Of a stretch of DNA of 64,000 bases, positions 55,363 through 64,000 are shown piece by piece. Made by a program: the position numbers and the translations under genes. This DNA is from Neurospora tetraspora (Eukaryota; Ascomycota; Sordariomycetes; Sordariales; Sordariaceae): NCBI RefSeq assembly GCF_033439725.1, contig NW_026944383.1:3348001-3412000 (forward strand). Direction: 5' to 3'. The notes under the pieces are model-generated. The model ran no database searches. It saw only the letters and a list, made by a program, of their open reading frames with translations, and had not been told where the DNA came from. The first letter of the stretch is position 1, and every line of letters begins with the position of its first letter.

Positions 55363-58300
55363 ATGTCGGCTCCGTACTGGGGCCAGCTCCCACCACTAGC
55401 TACAGTTCCTAGGAGTCGGCGCATGTCTGGCGATGTGACGCCGACAACCCCATCCGACTCTCGCCAGTCCTTCAACATCCACTCTCAGACCCGCCACAGA
55501 CCGAATCGCATCTCTGTCCAGACTACAAAGTCGGAAGCTCAGACTGACTCAACTCTCAGCCCTTTCGCATCTCCGACCACTCCCAGCTTCATGGGCCAGG
55601 GACTTGCCCCTCCTCCGGCACCAGTGCCCTACGGTGCTAGCAACCAGTATCCGCCCGAGTTCCTAGAAAAGCGCCGTCGCCGTAGGAGCCAAAATCTAGA
55701 CCATGACTTGGAGTATGCAGTCGATACTGGCCCACCGCCGCCTGCCGTCCCAGAGGCTCCTCCAAGACCTCCTATGAGTTACAGGTATCCGTCTGCCATC
55801 GCTGAACAACAGAACTCGTACTTGAATCCCTCTCCGGGATCGTCACCCATGACCCAAAACGTGGGCTCAGATGGATTCCACGAGAATCAAACCTCGGCCG
55901 GTGAAAGACAGACACCTCGGGACACGGATGGTGCGAGCACGAGCCGGCGACCACAGCGTATCGTTACCGGATCGATGCGTTCGGGAAATATGCCACCACT
56001 AGCCGGAGCAAACAGCCACCGACGCAGGGCTTCTGGTGTTGACCAGCCTCTACAGAGGAGTACTAGGCGCTCCTCAGCGAGCCAGCCAGCAACCCGACAG
56101 AGAATGTTCGCAGACGACCGCTCACCACTTCAAAGGCTCCAGCTGACCCTGGACAGCATAGCAAAAGGAGAATCAGGGGAAGGACCTACTCCACGAGTCG
56201 AAGCCGCCGAAGGCTCAGCACGGGAATTTACGCCAGAGAACTCGGCACCCGAGCAGACCGAAATAAACACGATATCGCCGCAAGTGCCCGTTCAGATCCA
56301 ACAGGTCTCACCCGTTATTCAACGCCAGGAACTACCTCAACAAACCATGCCGGTAAGTTCGACGACTTCGACCAGACCTGACCAAGGTTCGGCGGCTGCA
56401 AAGGGACCACTCTCGCAGAATCCTCCCGAAGAAGGGCGAACCTATGGAGCAAACAGTGGGCGAGTTGCTAGACCCCAGGTGCCTGACCCGCGGATTCCAA
56501 TGAACGCGGCTGTCAGCAGTGTCAGGACTTCTAATCTACCACAGCGCAACCTCAGTTTCCGCGAGCGAGCAGCTAATCAGGAGGCCAAACTGCCCAATGG
56601 TATAAACGAGGCTTTGGGCCCCATGCCCACACCAAGGAAGGTGGTGAAGAAGCCGGTAGCAGAGCCATGGCCGAGGCAAAGCCAAGAAAAGCAGGAGACC
56701 CAAGAGCCAGCAGAGGCTCGAGATCATCAACCAGTCGAGAGACCGATCGAAAGGGCTGTCAAGGACGACAAAAGTCAGCAGTTTGGCAATATTACCATTG
56801 GAGCGAGCGCAGAGCCAGCCAGAGCAGCGAGCCAGAGAAAGGCGGACAAAATACTTGGTCGTGCTCCTATCCAGCAACCCCAGCCATATACAGCACCTAC
56901 GGAGCGACAAAACCCTGTTCAGAACGAGCCTGTCCCTCAACCTCCCGTCGAGAGTCCCATTATTCCTGTCGAAAGCCCGCAGGCTACGGCCGAAAGGGTG
57001 CCCATGGGTGGGCCGAACTATCCTCCCCCACCTAACCACCAGCACCAGCACCAACATCAGGCACGGAGGGATGTTAGACGCGACGACCATGGGAGAGATC
57101 TTAGACGCGATCGCGATGATGCTGAACCGGGCCATCACATCTCTAATATGCTCTACCATGCGCGGGACGACCTCGAGCCCGGGCAGGGCGAGTTTCAACC
57201 GACAAGATATCTCGAAGAGTGGAAGAATGGTACTGTCGGCACTCTTGCTGGCCCGCTTCTAGACCTGGGCAATGTATCGCCTTCAGGTGACAGGAACGCA
57301 CCCCAGTTTCGGAGACGAGGTACCGGGGGATCGCGGCCAAGGAGAGGTGAAGCTTTTGATGGCGAGTATGATGACACTTATGGTGAGTAATCGCTACGTC
57401 CCTTATTCACGGATAAGGGTGACATTACAAGTAGCCTTGTCACCCAGTTATCGACATTCACCCCTTTGGCTCTGCTTTTAGAAGTTCTCGTTTTCAGCTT
57501 TTTTTCTACTTTTTTCCTAACAAGCGATGAACGGTTTCTGATCACTAACTCACCCTTTCAGTATGCGAAGCTCCCACAAGATTCAAGCCGCCACTCTACC
57601 TCAAATGCGGACCTTTGCTTCGCTTTTGCGGTATCCGGCATGACCGTGTGGCCACCCGCTCCCCCAAGCCCGGGGCAGTGTTAGAGAAAGAGATATGGCG
57701 AGGCTCAGTGATGATCGTCACTTCAGACGCCGATTCGTCATACGATATTGCCCCGACACTGAGGCTGTTCGCTCAACCGGTGGAACTCCTACCCCCTCCG
57801 CCAAAGATAATCCATGGTGATGAGCCTTTGGCAGCAGAGTACGTTGATCCCATCGCAGGTGATCCCAAAGTAGGGCGCAAGGGCGAGACTCTCTATGTCC
57901 GGCCGGTCGACCACCTGGAAGAAGGCAAGGATCTTTCCAGGGATGAAACCGACAACGGGTTATTCGAAAAGTCGAGAAGCGCGCCAGATTCTCTTCCGGC
58001 CGGCGTAACTGACCCGCCTGGCTCCTTCAACGCCCGGAAGAAACGCGCCAAGATCGATGGGGAGAGGGCAGGGAAGTACAAAGACGTTCGAGGATTCCGG
58101 CTCCATGCCGAGCGAGGGTACACTTTCTGGCGGTTCAATATCGAAGTCGAACTCCGCGAGAAGCAACAACGCATCGCCTATCGTATCAACCGGGGACCAG
58201 CAACGGGTTTTTGGGTCCCGGCCAAGGGACAGGCAATGAACATTATGTTCCACAGCTGCAACGGCTTCAGCTTAAGCGTCGATCCCAACCAGTTCAGCGG

Positions 58301-60834
58301 CCCCGACCCTATGTGGCGCGACGTGCTCAACACTCACCAGAGCCAACCGTTCCATGTCATGATTGGTGGTGGTGACCAAATCTACAACGACAAGTGCATG
58401 CAAGAGACGCAACTTTTCAAGGAATGGCTGATGATCAAGAACCCATTGCACAAGCACAACACCCCTTTCAGCGCGGAAATGCAGGACGAGCTAGAGCGTT
58501 TCTACCTGGAGCGATACGCCATGTGGTTCTCCCAGGGATTGTTTAGCATGGCCGCCTCGCAAATCCCCATGGTCAACATGTACGACGACCACGACATCAT
58601 CGACGGCTTTGGCTCGTACCCGCACCATTTCATGAACTCGCCGGTGTTCTCGGGACTTGGCAACGTTGCCTTCAAGTACTATATGCTTTTCCAGCATCAA
58701 AGCGTAGTGGATGAAACGGAGAAATCCGAGCCGAGCTGGATCTTGGGTGTTCGGCCGGGACCGTACATCCAGGAGGTCAGTCGAAGTATGTTTATGTTCC
58801 TGGGCGCAAAGGTTGCCCTGCTGGCAGTCGACGCACGGACTGAACGAACGCGAGAGGAGGTCATCAGAGAAGATACATGGAAGAGGATCATGGACCGGTG
58901 CTACGGCGAGATCGAAAACGGGAAGGTAGAGCATCTGCTGGTCCTTCTTGGTGTGCCGGTCGCTTACCCGAGGTTGGTCTGGCTTGAGAATATGTAAGTG
59001 TTGCTCCAATCTTCAGCGAAGACAACCGACTGGAAAAGATGTCTTATACTAACCCTGTTTCCTAGCTTGACCTCTCGTCTGATGGACCCCGTCAAGGCTC
59101 TAGGAAAAGCCGGCCTTTTCAAAAACCTCCTCAACCATTTCGATGGAGGCGTCGAGGTCCTGGATGATTTGGACGACCACTGGACAGCCAAGAACCATAA
59201 GGAGGAGCGGGCAATTGTGATCGAAGATCTCCAGGACCTGGCGGCTGACAAGTCAGTCAGAGTTACTATTCTCAGGTAAGCATCAGTTGTCCACCGCAAA
59301 ACCACCATCCGTAAACGTCTTGAAGCTGACCATGTTCTGCAGCGGTGACGTCCATCTGGCAGCCATCGGGCAATTCTACTCGAACCCCAAGCTCAACATC
59401 CCGAAGGACAAGGACTTCAGGTACATGCCAAACATCATCTCCTCCGCCATCGTCAACACTCCGCCACCGGATATGTTAGCCGACGTTCTCAACAAACGCA
59501 ACAAGGTTCACCACTTCGACCGAGACACGGACGAAGACATGATCCCGATGTTCCAACAAGGTGTCGACGGCAAGCCGCGGAACAACAAGCACCTGCTTCC
59601 GCACCGCAACTGGTGCTCGATCCGGCTGTACACCCCCGGGAGTACACCAGACTCCACACCCGGCCAGTCCGTAAATGACATCAACGCCTACGGACTACCT
59701 CCCAACAAACCCAGCCTCTTGCGCCGCCTCTCACTCTCCAAAGAACGGAGCAAATCCGGTCCCACCTACCGCGGTCCCGACAGCGTGCGCGACCGCTCAC
59801 GCCCGCCCATATCCAACGCGTTGCTCCGCACTCTCTCCCGCCGCGGACCAAGCGCAAGCGCTGATCAAGTCATCCCCGGCGGCCGCGGAAGCCCAGCGGC
59901 AGCAGGAAAGCCTCCCGGACTGTTGAAAAGGACGCTCTCGGGCTCCTCCATCAGCGGCAAAGTCGGCAACTTCTTCCGCCGTCGCAGTAGCGTCAGCTCC
60001 CAGCGGCCGCGTGTCGATGATGGGGGCATCAACGGAACTTGGGGCCCGGAGTCGGATTGTGAACAGGCTGTTTACGACGACTATGATGAGTATAACATTC
60101 CTAAGATACGTGGCGGCCGTCGTGACGGCAGCATGTCTGCTGGTGTAGGCTTGCGCGGCGGAGGAGGTGAATACCACCCTACTCCCCCGGTGCCCGGCGG
60201 TGGTGGCGCTGAGTTTGCCGCCGGTGATGAGAGTTACTTCACTGCCAAACCTGTCTCTGACCACAATCGTGGAGCGAGTGCCGGTAGTAATTACCCTTCT
60301 CCCCCAATGACCGGTGGAAGTAGCGTCGCCGGCCGCGGAGGTCCCAAGGGCATGGGCATGTTCCAATCCCAAGCAACATCCGCCTCCTTGCCAGAACGGG
60401 ACTTTACACCCTCTCAACTCTCACATCGCAGTGGCGGTGGCATGTTCCGATCAGCAACAACAGGCGGCGGCGCAAGGACAATAAAGCGTGGAGATGCCGT
60501 ACCCCAAGTCATGGCCGACGGCGCGCTGGAGGTCACCCTCAACGTGGAGATCAGCCCGCGCGATCCGGGAGGCAGCACGGTGCCGTACCGCCTGCTGGTG
60601 CCCAAGTTGTCGTATGAGTATGAGGGCGAGGATCATGAGCATGATCATGATCATGAGCCGGAGATGAATGCGATGGTGGGGGAGGAGCATACGCTGAGCC
60701 AGGGGCAGTTGCAGGCGTTTATGGAGTCTAGGCAGCGGGAGGAGGAGATGGAGATGGGGAGGGGGAGGGGGGAGAAGACTAGTGGTGGTGGAGGGATTAG
60801 GAGGTTGCTTAGTTTGAAGAGGAATGGGCGATGA
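55363..60834 (+). CDS. Large PhoD-like metallophosphatase
   Basis: Four exons, 55363-57382, 57562-58993, 59066-59275 and 59343-60834, give 1,717 residues; all junctions keep frame (for example DDTYV-CEAPTRFKPP and TILS-GDVHLAAIG). The first 675 residues are disordered, Pro/Gln/Ser-rich. The PhoD-like domain spans roughly 680-1,400: it opens with FKPPLYLKCGPLLRFCG and holds the metal-site motifs MIGGGDQIYND, MYDDHDIIDGFGSYPHHF and LSGDVHLAAIGQFY. The C-terminus is again low-complexity, with Ser/Gly/Arg stretches and an acidic His-rich patch (EDHEHDHDHEPE). Fungi have conserved giant PhoD-like proteins of this form whose substrate is not known to me. Intron 1 (179 bp) coincides with the border between disordered part and domain. 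Confidence 0.88.
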
Positions 60835-61627
60835 TTGATGATACGAGAAGGGTGGGATGGGATGTGGTTGTGGTTGTGGGTGTGTAATGCTATGGTTGAC
60901 TTTGGATTGGGATGTGTTTTTCGTTGTTAGTCTTGGGTTGGGTTTCATGCGGCTTATGCCCGTGAACTGAGGTGTATGTGAAGCAGGTACAGATGGATCA
61001 GGTATCTAGATAACGATTTAATGATTTGATGAATGCACATATGTCCTCTTTACAAGGTGTTTGTTCAATCATGATGTTGGCGAGGAATCTCTCGATGTTC
61101 TTCTATACGTGAACGGAGCTTCTGATTGGTCGCAACCACAGAGGCCTAGATAAGCCGCTATCGCCCTTTTTAGTGGGGATGCGATATGACGAACATCGAT
61201 GTGACGGGAACTTGTTGAGCTGCTCAATCTGTCTTTGATCCTGTTTCCCTCGCCTTGATTGTCGCATTCAATTCCGTCTCTATTTCGACTCTTGATCCTC
61301 TCTTCTTCAGATCCACGACCTATTGACTCACCGAAGTCGTAAACCATTCACCTCTCGTCCTCTTGCCGACTAGCTATCTTCAGACTCTCAAGTCATTCAA
61401 CCCAATCACGACATACGAACAGCTTCGGCGTTTACGACCGACCTACCGCATTCTTCCGTTATCCTTCGATTCGAGCCCGAAAGCACGCATAAGTCCACGT
61501 CGCTCCAGCCCAGGCGCATCGAAAGCAAGCAACATCGAAACCCGCTCCCACGTAGGACCAGCCCCTTAGTAGGCGAAAGAACAAGAAAAGATATCAGTAC
61601 AATTGCCTTGGGCAGATGATGGCTTGA
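60835..61627. other. Intergenic region
   Basis: About 790 bp between two rightward genes. The second half is C/T-rich and probably the YPT35 promoter and leader. Nothing else seen. Confidence 0.45.
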
Positions 61628-62656
61628 ATGGCGTCAGACACGGAAGCACAACACGAACAACAGCAGGAGGAGCAGCGGGAGCTCGCTCTCAACGGCAACG
61701 CCGAAGGAGAAGTAATGAAAAATGGCAACGAGCTACCTCTACGACCCGCGACGCCAACGACCAAGCCAACCACCGCCGCGCGCCCACCGCAAGCGCAACC
61801 ATTATCTTCCGACAACGACGACGCAGGTTCCTCAGACAACGCCCCAGGCACCAGCTCAGCAGACATCTCCCAAGACGACGCCTCGTCCGAGCTAGTAACC
61901 TCCCCATCAGTGACGTCCCCTCCATACTGGGCGCACGGACATAGCCAACCAAACGGTCTTGGACGAACACGGCACGCAAGGACCGTGTCAAGCGCGTCGG
62001 CGGAAAGCGATCTGCCACCGGGAGCCATCACGCTGCAGGATAACGAGCACGACGACGGGCCGGACGGGGCGAACGTGTACGGACGGGACCGCAACCGGGC
62101 GTGTTGGGCGAGAAACGTGGATATTGTCGATTATATACTGGTTAATGGGGGGACGGCGAATATTGGGGCGTTTGTTGTTTGGAATATTCGGGTTGAGACT
62201 TTGAATGTGCGTATTTCCTTGGGAAGGGGGTGGATTATTGCCCGTGAATCTCTACGGTTCTTGGTTTCGCAACATGGAGTTTGGGACTTTGACTAACCAT
62301 CACCGTTTTTTTTTCCTGCAGGGCTCGCGAATGAACATAAGAAAGAGATACTCCGAGTTCGACGGTCTCAGGAAACGGCTCGTCCAGACCTTTCCCAATT
62401 TCGAGGCCGCTGTACCTCCAATACCTCCCAAGAGCATCCTGCACAGATTTCAACCAAAGTTTCTCGAGAAAAGGAGGGCGGGGCTGCAGTATTTCTTAAA
62501 GTACGTGTGCATTACCTGACGACTTGGCTCCCTTGAACAGCTCGCCTCAGCTAAAGAGAGACACGTTGCTAACTTTGTGGTGACGACAACAGCTGCATTC
62601 TACTCAATCCAGAATTCTCTGGATCTCCTGTTTTGAAGGAGTTTCTCTTCTCATGA
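61628..62656 (+). CDS. YPT35: PX-domain endosomal protein Ypt35
   Basis: Three exons, 61628-62206, 62322-62500 and 62593-62656, give 273 residues; introns of 115 and 92 bp are phase 0 and phase 2. The first 150 residues are disordered, Ser/Thr/Glu-rich, and include SVTSPPYWAHGHSQP, a Pro/aromatic patch like the adaptor motif of Ypt35. The PX domain spans about 160-273: VVWNIRVETLN, GSRMNIRKRYSEFDGLRKRL, then VPPIPPKSILHRFQPKFLEK and RRAGLQYFLNCILLNPEF, ending in VLKEFLFS. Yeast Ypt35 binds PI3P on endosomes and vacuoles and recruits Vps13; that role is inferred. A second ATG-containing context upstream (61,618) is out of frame. Confidence 0.88.
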
Positions 62657-64000
62657 AGATAACGATAACGATAAAAGGGAAAATGCGCAAGAGATGATGA
62701 ACGAACTCTACTACTTTCGACGAGGTAATGGTAATTTGTGAATGATTCCTGGATCATGGGTAATGCCTAGGTAGTTATGACGACGATGACGGTGGCGACG
62801 ATGAGTAAACGGGACACGGACGCGTCTGCGTCTGCGAGTTGACAGGATGGGATGGGATGCCCGAGAGCCGAGACTCTTGAGAGCAAAACATCAGATGAAC
62901 TGGACACAGACTAGGACGTGGAGAAATAAAGTTGCATAATGTTTGAAGGAAGCGGCTGGACCCGTTTTACGTTTCTACTTGTTTTTTTAAGATCGGCATT
63001 GCTATGTTTAACCTTGGGACGCTTAAGATGGTTAGAGTTTCTGGAGTTCTTCATGATGTTGGATCAACGATGGAAGATGGGTTTGGCCTCTTCCCTTTCC
63101 CATGCGATGTAGCCACCATTCCCAGTACCGCCTTCTAGACCCAGACCATCGATCCGCCAAGAGGCTATCTACAGTAGGCCGATCTTGAAATCGCCTCTGG
63201 GACAGTTTGCCTTGCTCGGATTCACCAACAATAAGTAAAGTGGATTCGTCGTCGTTCTCACCCGCCATGTCCAAAATTCTAGACGTTTCCCGACTCACGG
63301 ACGTAGATCCGGGCACTGCCGGGCTCCGGGCCAGACAATCAAGAAATTCTCAGCCGCCTTTTGCTTGCTTGCTTATTAACCAGCCTAGGTGTGAGTGGAC
63401 GAAAGGTATGGTGGGTTGGTGGTGTGCTTGAAATTGTGGAATCGTATCTTGGTACGGAGTACGGATGGAATCATCGGGTAGGTAGATCATTTTACATGTA
63501 AGTCGAGAAGGTTCATCAACCCCGCGTTGCCAACGAGCTGCCAAAGCGTGGAGCGGAGTTGAGTGTGTGATTTCCTTTTCAGCGATCTGTTGAGGATCAT
63601 ATGCAGTCACATGTAGTTGGAATGTTTTGAGTACGGTATTTACAGTATCAATGGTCAGAAGAGACCTGTCTGGTTCAATAGTAGTCCAGCCATCGCCATT
63701 TTTGAACAGAGGCGGCATCTCGGGCGGCGGTGGAGAGTCGGCTGTACTACATGCAGGCGGAAACACAGATGAAAAATACCTCAACGAAGACAGAAAAGAT
63801 AAGAAAGGTGAATGATCAACTATCGAGGGCTAGACTTGATAAAATGCAGAATGTGTTTGTTGCGGCTATGAGGGTCCCCCGCCATTCCCCGGGTTCGCCG
63901 TATCAGTTGAGGTTGTAGCGGCTCATCGCCACAGCAAATACGAGGTTCGATGCAAATACGCACAACCACTGGAATCCTACCGCTAGGTGCAAAAAACAAA
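62657..64000. other. Right-end intergenic region
   Basis: About 1.34 kb to the window edge. Two minus-strand frames (63,032-63,316 and 63,350-63,784; the latter 144 codons) show no family resemblance. They could be exons of a gene extending beyond the window, but I cannot support that. Confidence 0.4.

Noticed and set aside
63350-63784. 144-codon minus-strand frame near the window end
   Set aside because: Could be an exon of a gene outside the window, but there is no recognisable homology or splice support.

Overview
The window reads as nuclear DNA of a filamentous ascomycete, most likely a Sordariomycete. Genes carry short introns (about 50-180 bp, GT...AG, CTAAC-like branch sites). The recognisable proteins are fungal orthologues: Nar1, an Ame1-type kinetochore protein, Snx4/Atg24, kexin, Mdm38/LETM1, RanGAP, Ypt35, an Ech42-like chitinase, GH76 and a LicD-like protein. 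One 10.8-kb island is very AT-rich with depleted CpA/TpG, the mark of repeat-induced point mutation (RIP). No database search was possible; names rest on motifs and remembered family sequences.

Left arm (1-23,165): SUZ-domain protein (+), NAR1 (-), small membrane protein (+), C2H2 zinc-finger protein (-), RanGAP (+), four-helix membrane protein (+), GH18 chitinase (+), GPI-type Ser/Thr-rich wall protein (+), twin-CX9C protein (+), AME1/CENP-U-like kinetochore protein (-), LicD-like protein (-), then about 2 kb without a recognisable gene.

Island (23,166-33,973): a single element bounded by 106-bp terminal inverted repeats (97/106 identical, 8 of 9 differences in the RIP direction) and a TA or AGGT target duplication. 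Its right third holds the relic of a pogo/Fot1-type DDE transposase on the minus strand. The left two thirds hold a duplicated block of spacer-like tandem repeats followed by a decayed piece of nuclear 18S rRNA gene, present twice. A pogo-type transposon carrying ribosomal DNA is the most unusual thing in the window.

Right arm (33,974-64,000): ERD2-like receptor with a long acidic tail (+), GH76 protein (-), mitochondrial-type adenylate kinase (-), LETM1/Mdm38 (+), SNX4 (+), kexin (-), a large PhoD-like phosphatase (+) and YPT35 (+). SNX4 has an 86-codon open frame directly after its stop codon, a candidate read-through tail.

The genes do not form a cluster; this is ordinary housekeeping territory interrupted by one RIP-silenced mobile element. 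Several genes relate to secretion and the cell surface (kexin, ERD2-like, chitinase, GH76, LicD-like, GPI protein), but their spacing and mixed strands suggest no co-regulation. No tRNA, CRISPR or virus-like gene was recognised.
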